Below are positions 15,986 through 24,626 of a stretch of DNA of 35,271 nt, one piece after another. Under the pieces are notes generated by a model that saw only the letters and a list, made by a program, of their open reading frames with translations, did no database searches and had not been told where the DNA came from. The first letter of the stretch is position 1; every line of letters starts with the position of its first letter. Source of the stretch: JAYGED01 sp046582565 (GTDB lineage Bacteria > Pseudomonadota > Alphaproteobacteria > JAAXGF01); assembly GCA_046582565.1 (NCBI GenBank), contig JAYGED010000235.1:1-35271 (forward strand), read 5' to 3'. The translations under genes and the position numbers were made by a program.

Positions 15986-16621
15986 TCACGCCGCCTCGCC
16001 CTGCACCTCCAGCATGCGTTGCACCGCCGGGCGCGCTTTCACCAGGGCGGCGTTGCGCGCCAGGCTGGGGAAATCGGCGAAGCGCGGATAATTGGGCGGG
16101 TTCCAGCGCGACAAGGTGTGGAGATAGAGATCGCAGACGCTGAAGGTATCGCCGAGGAAATAGGGGCCGGGGATAAGCGCGCTTTCCACCAGGCTCAGAT
16201 ATTCCATCACCCACTTGGCGCCCTTGGCGACCACCGCCTCGCGGCCTTCCGTGTCGGTGGTAAAGCGTTCGGGGTAATAGCTCATCATATAGGACGCCTG
16301 GAGCATCTCGCCCATGAAGCTAAGCCAATGATAACAATGGCCGCGCTCGGCACTGCCCGGGGTCGGCGCCAGCTTGGCCTCGGGATGACGGTCGGCGAGG
16401 TAGAGCAGGATCGCTCCCGACTGATACAGAATCAGGCGTTCGCCGTCGCCCCGTTCATCGATCAGGGACGGCACTTTACCCAGCGGATTGAGCGACAGGT
16501 AATCGCGGGTCCGCTTCCGGGTCGTATTGACACGATGTAATACAAAGTCCGCGCCGGTTTCCTCAAGCGCAGCATGACAGCCCATGGCAGACGATTCCAG
16601 CGTGTAATACAAGTGATACAT
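15986..16621 (-). CDS. Glutathione S-transferase family protein
   Basis: A 211-aa two-domain GST. The N-terminal thioredoxin-like domain shows LYYTLESSAMGCHAALEETG, with the conserved cis-Pro motif NPLGKVPSLI and the glutathione-binding YQSGAILLYLADRH (Gln-Ser-Gly in the place of the usual E-S). The helical C-terminal domain includes FLGDTFSVCDLYLH. GAGGAGG stands about 10 bases before the ATG. The gene lies 35 bases after hutI and is likely on the same transcript. GSTs beside catabolic genes often act in isomerisation or in removing reactive electrophiles; here formaldehyde or imidazolone products are possible targets, by inference only. Confidence 0.88.
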   Translation of the reverse strand: MYHLYYTLESSAMGCHAALEETGADFVLHRVNTTRKRTRDYLSLNPLGKVPSLIDERGDGERLILYQSGAILLYLADRHPEAKLAPTPGSAERGHCYHWLSFMGEMLQASYMMSYYPERFTTDTEGREAVVAKGAKWVMEYLSLVESALIPGPYFLGDTFSVCDLYLHTLSRWNPPNYPRFADFPSLARNAALVKARPAVQRMLEVQGEAA

Positions 16622-16656
16622 CGCGCCTTTTCCTCCTCACGGCCTTACCCGATTAT

Positions 16657-17880
16657 TTATTGGCCGACGATACATCCCCCCTTCATAACCATATGGATCG
16701 GATTGGCGCCAAGACGATAAGAAAGTTCCGCGGGACGCTCAATATCCCAGAGCACGAAGTCGGCAGCCTTGCCAGCTTCCAGGGTGCCATGGCTATCGGC
16801 CAGCCCCAAGGCGCGGGCGGCGTTGCGGGTGATCCCGGCGAGCGCCTCCTCGGGCGTCATGCCAAACAAGCTGCAGGCCATGTTGAGCATCAACAGGATC
16901 GAGGTGACCGGCGACGAGCCCGGATTGCAATCCGTGGCGATTGCCAGGGGCACCGAAGCGGCGCGCAAGGCGTCGAGCGGCGGCAGCTTGGCCTCGCCGA
17001 GATAATAGAAGGCGCCGGGCAACAGCACCGCCACCGTACCCGCCTCGGCCAGGGCGGCGATACCGGCATCCGACAGATATTCCAGGTGATCGGCGCTCAA
17101 CGCCCCATAGCGCGCGGCGAGCGCGGCGCCGCCTTGATCGGAGAGCTGCTCGGCATGAAGCCTGACCGGTAGGCCGAGCGCCCGCGCGGCGGCGAAAACC
17201 TGCTCGGTTTGTTCGGCAGTGAAGCCGATGGTCTCGCAAAAACCATCGACCGCATCGGCCAGGCCTTCGCCATGGATCGCCGGCAAAACCTCATCACAGA
17301 CGAAGTCGATGTAATCGGCGCTGCGCCCCTCAAATTCGGGCGGCACGGCATGCGCGCCGAGGAAGCTGGTGCGCACGGTGACCGGCAGGGCCTCGCCAAG
17401 CCTGCGGGCGACGCGCAGCATCCGGGCCTCGGTCTCAAGATCGAGGCCGTAGCCCGATTTGATCTCCGTGGTGGTCACCCCTTCCGCCAGGAGGTCGGCG
17501 AGACGCCCAGCGGCGCTGGCGTATAGCGCATCCTCATCGGCCGCGCGGGTCGCCGCCACGGTCGAGACGATGCCGCCGCCGGCACGGGCGATCTCTGCGT
17601 AACTGGCGCCCTGCAGGCGAAGCTCGAACTCGGCCGCCCGATCCCCGCCATAGACAATATGGCTATGGCAATCGATCAGCCCCGGGGTGATCCAGCGACC
17701 GCCCGCGTCATGGACCTCGCCCGCCGAGACCCCCTGCATATCGGCCATGGGTCCGGCCCAGGCGATGCGTCCGTCCTTGACGCCGAGCGCCGCCTGCTCT
17801 ACGGCGCCATAGGCAGCACCCCCCGCGGTCATGGTCGCCAGCCGCGCGTTGGTCCACAGGCTGTCCCATTGCTCCATCAT
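16657..17880 (-). CDS. hutI: Imidazolonepropionase
   Basis: Third histidine-pathway enzyme: it opens the imidazolone ring to N-formimidoyl-L-glutamate. It is 407 aa, the usual length, of the metal-dependent amidohydrolase fold. The metal-binding pair is in LIDCHSHIVYGGDRAAEFEL (His72, His74), followed by YAEIARAGGGIVSTVAATRA, EIKSGYGLDLETEARML, TSFLGAHAVPPEF, LHAEQLSDQGG, SADHLEYLSDAG and ATDCNPGSSP. All family signatures are intact. It starts 55 bases from the divergent hutF start, so a shared regulatory region lies at 17881-17935. The start could be either of two adjacent ATGs. Confidence 0.96.
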   Translation of the reverse strand: MMEQWDSLWTNARLATMTAGGAAYGAVEQAALGVKDGRIAWAGPMADMQGVSAGEVHDAGGRWITPGLIDCHSHIVYGGDRAAEFELRLQGASYAEIARAGGGIVSTVAATRAADEDALYASAAGRLADLLAEGVTTTEIKSGYGLDLETEARMLRVARRLGEALPVTVRTSFLGAHAVPPEFEGRSADYIDFVCDEVLPAIHGEGLADAVDGFCETIGFTAEQTEQVFAAARALGLPVRLHAEQLSDQGGAALAARYGALSADHLEYLSDAGIAALAEAGTVAVLLPGAFYYLGEAKLPPLDALRAASVPLAIATDCNPGSSPVTSILLMLNMACSLFGMTPEEALAGITRNAARALGLADSHGTLEAGKAADFVLWDIERPAELSYRLGANPIHMVMKGGCIVGQ

Positions 17881-17935
17881 CCGCTTAAGCTAAACGACTT
17901 GCGGGCGGCGCGCGAGCGCGGCTTAATGCTCACCC

Positions 17936-19306
17936 ATGACAGCCTATTTCGCCGAGAGCGCCCTGCTGCCAAGCGGTTGGGCCGGCAACGTTCTTTTCGA
18001 TGTCAATTCAGACGGCGCCATCGTCGCCGTGACGCCGGACGCCAATCCGGGCGGGGCTGAGCCTTTGTCCGGCCCGGTCATCCCCGGCATGGCGAACCTG
18101 CACAGCCACGCCTTTCAGCGCGCCATGGCCGGCCTCGCCGAGCGCGCCGGCCCCTCCGATGACAGTTTCTGGACCTGGCGCCAGGTGATGTACGGCTTCG
18201 TCGGCCGGCTCTCCCCCGACCATGTGCAAGCCATCGCAGCCCAGCTTTATGTGGAGATGCTCAAGGCCGGCTATACGGCGGTCGGTGAGTTCCATTACCT
18301 GCATCACGGCCCGGACGGGTCGCCCTATGACGATCCGGGGGAAATGTCCCACCGGGTCATCGCGGCGGCACAGGCGGTGGGCATCGGCATCACCCATCTG
18401 CCCGTACTCTATGCGCATGGCGGGTTTGGGGCCGCCGACACGAGCCCCGGTCAGCGCCGCTTCCTGCATGGGCCTGCTGATTTCACGGCCCTTCTCGATA
18501 ACCTGCTCGCCCGCTACCGCCATGACCCGGAGGTGCGTATCGGTATGGCCCTGCATAGCCTGCGCGCAGTAACGCCCGAGCTTCTCGATGAGACAGTGGC
18601 CGCCCTCGACGCTCGCGACGGCGCGGCGCCGATCCATATTCATATCGCCGAGCAACAGCTTGAGGTCGACGACTGCCTCGCCTGGAGCGGCGCGCGCCCG
18701 GTCGAATGGCTGCTCGATCATGCGCACCTGTCGCGGCGCTGGTGTCTGATCCATGCCACCCATATGACCGGCGAGGAGACCCTGGCCCTGGCCCGCTCGG
18801 GCGCCGTCGCCGGGCTCTGCCCGACCACCGAGGCCAATCTCGGCGACGGGCTGTTCCCGCTGTTTGCCTATATGGCGGCGGGCGGCGCCCTGGGAATCGG
18901 CTCCGACAGCCATATCTCGGTCAGCCCCATCGAGGAGCTGCGTTGGCTTGAATATGGTCAGCGTCTGATCCGCGAGCGCCGCAACATAACCCCGGTAGGG
19001 GAAGGAGGCTCAATTGGCGCAAGCTTGTGGCGCGCCGCCCTGGCCGGCGGCGCCGAAGCCCTTGGGCGGCCCATCGGCGCCCTGCAGGTGGGTGCGCGCG
19101 CCGATTTTCTGGTGCTCGACGGCGACCATCCGTTGCTCAGCGGGCGCGAAGGCGACGTGTTGCTCGACGCTCTGATTTTCAGCGGCAACCACAACCCGAT
19201 CAGCGACGTCATGGTCGGTGGCCGCTGGGTAGTACGCCAGGGCCGCCACCCAGACCAGGACACCATCGCTCAGCGCTACCGCGAAACGGTTGCGGCGCTA
19301 GCCTAG
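17936..19306 (+). CDS. hutF: Formimidoylglutamate deiminase
   Basis: Fourth enzyme of the five-step histidine route: it deiminates N-formimidoyl-L-glutamate to N-formyl-L-glutamate, releasing ammonia. 456 aa, amidohydrolase fold. The metal motif is PGMANLHSHAFQRAMAG (His56, His58), followed by SFWTWRQVMYGFVGRL, VGEFHYLHHGPDG, GMALHSLRAV, IHIHIAEQQLEVDDCL, LIHATHMTGEE, LCPTTEANLGDGLF and GSDSHISVSPIEELR. The HutF route needs an N-formylglutamate deformylase (HutG), which is absent from the window. There is no clear Shine-Dalgarno before the ATG, so the transcript may be leaderless or nearly so. The 3' end overlaps hutH (opposite strand) by 9 bases. Confidence 0.95.
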   Translation: MTAYFAESALLPSGWAGNVLFDVNSDGAIVAVTPDANPGGAEPLSGPVIPGMANLHSHAFQRAMAGLAERAGPSDDSFWTWRQVMYGFVGRLSPDHVQAIAAQLYVEMLKAGYTAVGEFHYLHHGPDGSPYDDPGEMSHRVIAAAQAVGIGITHLPVLYAHGGFGAADTSPGQRRFLHGPADFTALLDNLLARYRHDPEVRIGMALHSLRAVTPELLDETVAALDARDGAAPIHIHIAEQQLEVDDCLAWSGARPVEWLLDHAHLSRRWCLIHATHMTGEETLALARSGAVAGLCPTTEANLGDGLFPLFAYMAAGGALGIGSDSHISVSPIEELRWLEYGQRLIRERRNITPVGEGGSIGASLWRAALAGGAEALGRPIGALQVGARADFLVLDGDHPLLSGREGDVLLDALIFSGNHNPISDVMVGGRWVVRQGRHPDQDTIAQRYRETVAALA

Positions 19307-20830
19307 GCTGAGCAACAGGCCAACCGGCATAAACTCATCGAAAGCGCCCGACTGCACCAGCGATTTGGCCGCCTCGATATCGGGCGCCATGTAGCGGTCT
19401 TCATCGAGGGCCGACACAATCACGCGGATCACCGCATGGGCGCGCTCGATCGCTTCGGATGACTTGAGCGGGCGGCGAAATTCCATACCCTGGGCGGCGG
19501 CCAGCAGCTCGATGGCGACGATGGCGGCGCTGTTGTCGGCCATCGTCGATAGACGCCGGGCCGCATAGGTCGCCATGCTCACATGGTCTTCCTGATTGGC
19601 CGAGGTCGGTATGCTGTCCACCGAGGAGGGATGGGCCAGGGCCTTGTTCTCGCTGGCCAGGGCGGCGGCCACCACCTGCGCCTCCATGAAGCCCGAGTTG
19701 AGCCCCGGATCGGCGATCAGGAAGGCCGGCAATTGACTCAAATTGGCGTCGTTGAGAAGGGCGATGCGGCGCTCCGACAAAGCGCCGATTTCGGCAATGG
19801 CCAGGGCCAGGGCATCGGCCGCCATGGCCACCGGCTCAGCATGGAAATTACCGCCCGAAAGGACGTCGCCACCGTTGCTGAACACCAGGGGGTTGTCGGT
19901 CACGCCGTTGGCCTCGCGCAGGAAGATGTCGGCGGCGAAGCGCATATGATCGAGGCAGGCGCCCATGACCTGGGGCTGGCAGCGCAGGGAATAGGGATCC
20001 TGCACGCGGTCGCAATCGACGTGAGAGTCGACGATGGTGCTGCCCGTAAGAAGCGCCGCATAGGCCGCCGCCACATCAATCTGGCCGGCTTGGCCGCGCG
20101 CCTCGCTGATCCTCGGGTCGAACGGCGTATGACTGCCCAGGGTCGCCTCGACGCTGAGCGAGCCGGCGACTACCGCCGCCGCGAAGACGCTCTCGGTGGC
20201 GAACAGACCGTCGATGGCCAGGGCCGCCGAGACCTGGGTGCCGTTGATCATGGCGAGTGCTTCCTTGGCGCCGAAAGTGATGGGCTCAAGACCGGCGCGG
20301 GTCAGGCCCTCGGCCGCGGGTAGGGTCTCACCGCCACAGCGCACCTCGCCCTCGCCGAGCAGGCTCAGGGCGAGATGGGCGAGCGGCGCCAAATCTCCGC
20401 TGGCGCCGACCGAGCCCTTGGACGGGATGCAAGGCAGCACGTCGGCATTATACAGCGACAGCAGGGCCTCGATGAGCGAGCGGCGTATACCTGAAAACCC
20501 CTGCGCCAGGGCGTTGACCTTCAGCAGGATGACCCGGCGCACGGTGCCGTCGGCCAGCAGGGGCCCGGTTCCAGCGGCATGGGACAGCACCAGCCGGCGC
20601 TGCATTTCGCTGGTTTGCTCCCTGGAGAGAGCGGTCTGGGCCAGGCTGCCGACCCCGGTGTTGACGCCGTAGACCTGGACATCACCGGCAATGATGCGCT
20701 CGACCGTCGCACTCGCCGCATCAATCGCGTCGTGACAAGCTGCATCGAGGGCCACCGTGACACCCCCATCGCCGAGGCGGCGCAACTCAGCGAGGCTGAG
20801 TTCGCCGGGCGTCAGTGTGAATTTACTCAC
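19298..20830 (-). CDS. hutH: Histidine ammonia-lyase (histidase)
   Basis: First enzyme of histidine degradation: it eliminates ammonia to give trans-urocanate with an autocatalytic MIO cofactor. 510 aa, usual length. The cofactor forms from Ala143-Ser144-Gly145 in KGSVGASGDLAPLAHL; also visible are YGVNTGVGSLA, NGTQVSAALA, QDPYSLRCQPQVMGACLDH, GNFHAEPVAMAAD and QEDHVSMATYAARR. The start is GTG at 20830, after GGGGCGGG. The upstream FAD oxidoreductase stops only 12 bases before it, so the two form one transcript, which is an odd partner for hutH. The glycine-loop residue is Val (NTGVG) where most HutH have Phe. Confidence 0.95.
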   Translation of the reverse strand: MSKFTLTPGELSLAELRRLGDGGVTVALDAACHDAIDAASATVERIIAGDVQVYGVNTGVGSLAQTALSREQTSEMQRRLVLSHAAGTGPLLADGTVRRVILLKVNALAQGFSGIRRSLIEALLSLYNADVLPCIPSKGSVGASGDLAPLAHLALSLLGEGEVRCGGETLPAAEGLTRAGLEPITFGAKEALAMINGTQVSAALAIDGLFATESVFAAAVVAGSLSVEATLGSHTPFDPRISEARGQAGQIDVAAAYAALLTGSTIVDSHVDCDRVQDPYSLRCQPQVMGACLDHMRFAADIFLREANGVTDNPLVFSNGGDVLSGGNFHAEPVAMAADALALAIAEIGALSERRIALLNDANLSQLPAFLIADPGLNSGFMEAQVVAAALASENKALAHPSSVDSIPTSANQEDHVSMATYAARRLSTMADNSAAIVAIELLAAAQGMEFRRPLKSSEAIERAHAVIRVIVSALDEDRYMAPDIEAAKSLVQSGAFDEFMPVGLLLSLG

Positions 20831-20842
20831 ACCCGCCCCAAA

Positions 20843-22177
20843 TCAAACCCAGGGACAGTGGCTGTTGCTGGCGCCAAAAGTGCGGCCCTCGGCGAAGCGG
20901 CTGAACGCGAAGGGCTCCAGCTCGGCCACCTTGTTATCGCCGACTAAAAGCTTGGAGACCAGCTTGCCGACGCCGGCCATCTTAAAGCCGTGGTTGGAGT
21001 CAGCGATCATATAGACGTTGGGCAGGATCCAATCGAAGACCGGCACATTATCGGGCGTAAAGGCGCCGATACCGCCGTTGCGGCGCTCGCGGAATTTGTT
21101 GCGACAGCCCTCGAACCGGCCCATGAGCATGGCCATGGCAGCGCACATGTAATCGTCGAACCAGGGCTCGGCCTGATATTCGTCATTGGCGTGGCCATAC
21201 GGATCGACTGTCGCCTTGGGCCCGATCATGAGGGGGATGGTGCCGCCCTGCAGGCCCGGCTTGTCCATCCGCTCGGCGCCGTTCTTCCAATAGATATAGG
21301 TGTGATCGGAAAGCTCCTTGCCGGCCTCATCGATCACCGGTGTATTCATCAGCTCGACATGAAGCACCGGCGGGTCGCGGCCATCGGCCGTGCGGTAGGG
21401 CTCGTCGTGATAGACCTCGCCCTCAAGCAGCTTCCAGAACGTCCACATATCGTGGTCCTTGACCACCTCTCCATCGGCGTAATGCATATCGAGCTTCATG
21501 GATTTGCCGAGCATTTCCCAGTGCTTCGGGCTCCAGGCGCCGAGGCCGAGAACAACCGCGTCGCAGGCGATGTCGCCCTGATCCGTATGGACCTTCCTGA
21601 CCACGCCACCTTGTACATCGTAGCCAATCACTTCAACGCCGGAGATCACCCGCACACCCTGTTGGCGGCATTTCTCGGCGAGGCCGATGCAGACCTGCAT
21701 GGTGCCGGCGTAGCCCGACAGCTTTTCGTGGATGGCGACCTCGATATTGTCGGTCTTGAAGTCGGGCCACAGGCCGGTGAGAAAATCACGCGCCTCCTGG
21801 CCGACATAAACGTCGGACGGATAATCGGCGGCGGCCTGGCTGGCCTGGATCTTGGCGTAATCGTCGATCTGATTGGCCTCGCCGCAGGAAATATAGCCGA
21901 CCTGCTGGAAGCCGAAGTTGACCGGATCATCCATCCAGACATCGACGGAATGGCGCAGGATAGCGTGCAGCGGCTCGGTCATATAGAAATTGCGCACACA
22001 GCCGCAGGCGATGCCAGAGGCGCCGGCGCCGGGGCCGGATTTGTCGATCAGCACCACGTCCCTGCCCGAGCCCTTGCCGCGGGCGCGGAGCTCCTTTGCC
22101 AAATGCCAGGCGGTGGACAGGCCGTGAATGCCCGCGCCAACCACCACATAAGTCGCTGAAGACGGGACCGTAACCAT
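20843..22177 (-). CDS. FAD-dependent oxidoreductase (DAO / sarcosine-oxidase-like)
   Basis: A 444-aa flavoenzyme of the D-amino-acid oxidase family. The Rossmann motif VVVGAGIHGLSTAWHLAKEL opens the protein, an acidic ribose-binding end (VVLIDKSGPGAGASG) follows, then ACGCVRNFYMTEP, and the FAD-closing motif FDWILPNVYMIADSNHGFKM near the C-terminus. Relatives oxidise secondary and tertiary N-methyl amines (sarcosine, dimethylglycine) and release formaldehyde. AAGGA precedes the ATG. It is first in an operon with hutH and diverges from the first MttB gene over about 190 bases. This position suggests N-demethylation of a compound that then enters the histidine path, or of glycine betaine products. 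The substrate is not determined. Confidence 0.85.
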   Translation of the reverse strand: MVTVPSSATYVVVGAGIHGLSTAWHLAKELRARGKGSGRDVVLIDKSGPGAGASGIACGCVRNFYMTEPLHAILRHSVDVWMDDPVNFGFQQVGYISCGEANQIDDYAKIQASQAAADYPSDVYVGQEARDFLTGLWPDFKTDNIEVAIHEKLSGYAGTMQVCIGLAEKCRQQGVRVISGVEVIGYDVQGGVVRKVHTDQGDIACDAVVLGLGAWSPKHWEMLGKSMKLDMHYADGEVVKDHDMWTFWKLLEGEVYHDEPYRTADGRDPPVLHVELMNTPVIDEAGKELSDHTYIYWKNGAERMDKPGLQGGTIPLMIGPKATVDPYGHANDEYQAEPWFDDYMCAAMAMLMGRFEGCRNKFRERRNGGIGAFTPDNVPVFDWILPNVYMIADSNHGFKMAGVGKLVSKLLVGDNKVAELEPFAFSRFAEGRTFGASNSHCPWV

Positions 22178-22368
22178 GGCAAATCCTTCACGTAAGAGAG
22201 ATAAAAATTTCTGAATAGCTGGCCAAAAACTTGCCTGACACTAAGTCCAAATCCGCAAGCCCGCAAGGATGATTTAGGGTGGATGACGCCCCTTTTCAGC
22301 GCGTTTACAAAGCAGCGAAGCGCGCGTAACGTGCCTAGCCAAAGACAGGTAAATTGACGAGGGGAATC

Positions 22369-23898
22369 ATGGCGCGACAAGGTCGGCGAGGACAGCGCAA
22401 AACGCGGGGCGCTGGGCGTTTCAAGCAACCGCCATGGCGCCGCATCAGCAATCCCTATAAGCCCATCGAAGTGCTGCGCGAGGAGCAGGTCAAGCAGATC
22501 CATGAGGCGTCTCTCACGGTTCTCGAAGACCTCGGCTTGGAGTTTTTGGACGATCAAGCGCTCGATATTCTCGATAAGGCAGGCGCCGATGTGGACCACA
22601 AAACCAAGCTGGTGCGTTTTGATCGCGGCTTAATCACCCAGTCCATCGCAACAGCGCCGTCGCAATTCACCATCCATGCGCGTAATCCCGCACGAAATAT
22701 CATCATGGGCGGAAACCATGTGAATTTCTCGCCGGTCGGCAGCCCGCCGAACTGCTCGGATATCGATAACGGTCGGCGCCCCGGGACTTACGAGGATTAT
22801 TGTAATTTTCTGCGCATCGCCCACAGCCTCAATATCATTCATATCGTCTCGGGCTATCCGGTCGAGCCCGTGGACATCGCCCCGGCGGTGCGCCATCTCG
22901 ACGCCTATTATGGCTACATCACCCTGACCGACCGGGCCTGGCACCCGTACTCCCTGGGGCATGACCGTATATCCGACGGTATCGACATGCTGTGCATCGC
23001 GCGCGGCATCGATCGCGAGCAATTGAAAAGCGAGCCTAGCCTGGTCTCGGTGATCAACACCAACTCGCCGCTTCGCGTCGATGGGCCGATGCTGCAGGGG
23101 ATGATGGAAATGGTGCGCCATGGCCAGCCGCCCGTCGTCACCCCCTTCACCCTGTCGGGCGCCATGGCGCCGGTGACCATCGCCGGCGCCCTGGCCCAGC
23201 AGAACGCCGAGGCCCTGGCGGTCATCGCCTTAACCCAGATGATCAATCCGGGCTGCCCGGTGATCTATGGCGGCTTCACCTCGAATGTGGATATGAAATC
23301 CGGAGCCCCTGCCTTCGGCACTCCGGAATATTCCAAGGCGGCCCTTGCCGGCGGCCAGCTTGCCCGGCGCTACAATCTGCCCTATCGCTCGTCCAACGTG
23401 AATGCCGCCAATCTGGTCGACGCCCAGGCGGCCTATGAATCGGAAATGTCGATCTGGGCCGCGGTCATGGGCCATGCCAATCTGGTCATGCACGGCACCG
23501 GCTGGCTCGAAGGCGGCCTTACCGCATCCTTCGAGAAGATGATCATCGACGCCGAGATGCTGCAGATGATGGCTGCCTTCCTCGAGCCCATCGAGGTCAC
23601 AGACGCGACATTGGGCATCGAGGCCATGGCCGACGTGGGCCCCGGCGGCCATTTCTTCGGCACGGCCCATACCCTTGAGCGCTATGAGACCGCCTTCTAC
23701 GAGCCTATCGTATCGGACTGGCGCAACTTCGAGACCTGGGAGGAGCACGGCAGCCAGACCGCGACCCAGCGCGCCAACGGTGTCTGGAAGCAGATACTCG
23801 AGGAATACGAACCGCCGCCCCTGGATGACGACAAGGACGAGGCGCTCAAGGATTTCATCGCCCGCCGCAAGCGCGACGGCGGCGCCATAGCCGCCTGA
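22369..23898 (+). CDS. MttB-family (non-pyrrolysine) methyltransferase, copy 1
   Basis: A 509-aa member of the trimethylamine methyltransferase superfamily without an in-frame amber codon, so it belongs with the non-pyrrolysine branch (MtgB, MtpB, MtcB, MtyB), whose members transfer a methyl from a quaternary amine such as glycine betaine or carnitine to a corrinoid protein. I use the ATG at 22369 after GAGGGGAA, not 22354, because all three copies here begin MAR. The first 30 residues are very basic (MARQGRRGQRKTRGAGRFKQ), then NPYKPIEVL. Conserved TIM-barrel stretches include YGGFTSNVDMKSGAPAFGTP, YRSSNVNAA, MIIDAEMLQMM and DVGPGGHFFGTAHT. The substrate is unknown. Confidence 0.92.
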   Translation: MARQGRRGQRKTRGAGRFKQPPWRRISNPYKPIEVLREEQVKQIHEASLTVLEDLGLEFLDDQALDILDKAGADVDHKTKLVRFDRGLITQSIATAPSQFTIHARNPARNIIMGGNHVNFSPVGSPPNCSDIDNGRRPGTYEDYCNFLRIAHSLNIIHIVSGYPVEPVDIAPAVRHLDAYYGYITLTDRAWHPYSLGHDRISDGIDMLCIARGIDREQLKSEPSLVSVINTNSPLRVDGPMLQGMMEMVRHGQPPVVTPFTLSGAMAPVTIAGALAQQNAEALAVIALTQMINPGCPVIYGGFTSNVDMKSGAPAFGTPEYSKAALAGGQLARRYNLPYRSSNVNAANLVDAQAAYESEMSIWAAVMGHANLVMHGTGWLEGGLTASFEKMIIDAEMLQMMAAFLEPIEVTDATLGIEAMADVGPGGHFFGTAHTLERYETAFYEPIVSDWRNFETWEEHGSQTATQRANGVWKQILEEYEPPPLDDDKDEALKDFIARRKRDGGAIAA

Positions 23899-23912
23899 TA
23901 TAAGGAAGACAG

Positions 23913-24626
23913 ATGACCAAACGCGTTGTTCTCATCATCCATCACGAGTCGGCGAAGGACGACCGCGTCTCGGCGCGATTTGCAGCACTTGGCTATGATC
24001 TGGACTGGCGCGAGCCCTTTGCCGGCGATGCGCTCGGCGAGCCGGACGACTCCGTCGCCGCGACGGTGCTCTACGGCGGCGGCGAACCGAGCGATGCCCG
24101 CGACTGGCATACCGACCGCTTCCCTTGGATTGTCGCCGAGACCGCCTGGGTCCAGGCCTGCATGGCCAAGCAGATTCCGACTCTTGGCATCTGCCTGGGC
24201 GGCGGCATTATTTCCCATGCCCTGGGCGCCGCCATCGGGCCGCCTGAGCACGGCCTGCATGAATTCGGCTATTACCGCCTTAAGGTGACCGAGCAAGGCC
24301 GCGACATCATTCCCGACGGCCTTATCGTGTCCGAGTCCCATTACCACGCTTTTGATCTGCCTGACGGCGCGGTGCTTCTGGCCGCCAGCGACGCCTATCC
24401 AACCCAGGCCTACAGTTACGGCGAGACCACCTACGCCCTGCAGTTTCATCCCGAGGTGACGCCCGTCGGCTTCCGCCGCTGGCAGGACAGGCCCTGGGCG
24501 CCCTGGGGCAAACCCGGTGTGCAGACCCGCGAAGAGCAGGACGCCCTGCAAACCGCCCACGATCCGGCGCAGGCCGAATGGATCGAAGGCTTCATCGACA
24601 GGCTGATGGCCGATGGCCCGCGCTAA
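23913..24626 (+). CDS. Class I glutamine amidotransferase-like protein
   Basis: A 237-aa free-standing GATase1 domain of the GMP-synthase-like type. The catalytic triad is complete: Cys94 in LGICLGGGI, His179 and Glu181 in LQFHPEVTP. Such proteins hydrolyse glutamine or γ-glutamyl amides; PuuD, for example, hydrolyses γ-glutamyl-GABA. It has AAGGAAG ahead of the ATG, sits 14 bases after MttB copy 1, and overlaps the start of copy 2 by 14 bases, so it is translationally tied to both methyltransferases. A role in cleaving a γ-glutamylated amine made during demethylation is possible but inferred. No synthetase partner is in the window. Confidence 0.88.
   Translation: MTKRVVLIIHHESAKDDRVSARFAALGYDLDWREPFAGDALGEPDDSVAATVLYGGGEPSDARDWHTDRFPWIVAETAWVQACMAKQIPTLGICLGGGIISHALGAAIGPPEHGLHEFGYYRLKVTEQGRDIIPDGLIVSESHYHAFDLPDGAVLLAASDAYPTQAYSYGETTYALQFHPEVTPVGFRRWQDRPWAPWGKPGVQTREEQDALQTAHDPAQAEWIEGFIDRLMADGPR

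Noticed and set aside
20990..22159. Antisense open frame of 389 codons over the FAD oxidoreductase
   Set aside because: The minus-strand product has complete FAD-binding motifs, while the plus-strand product has none.
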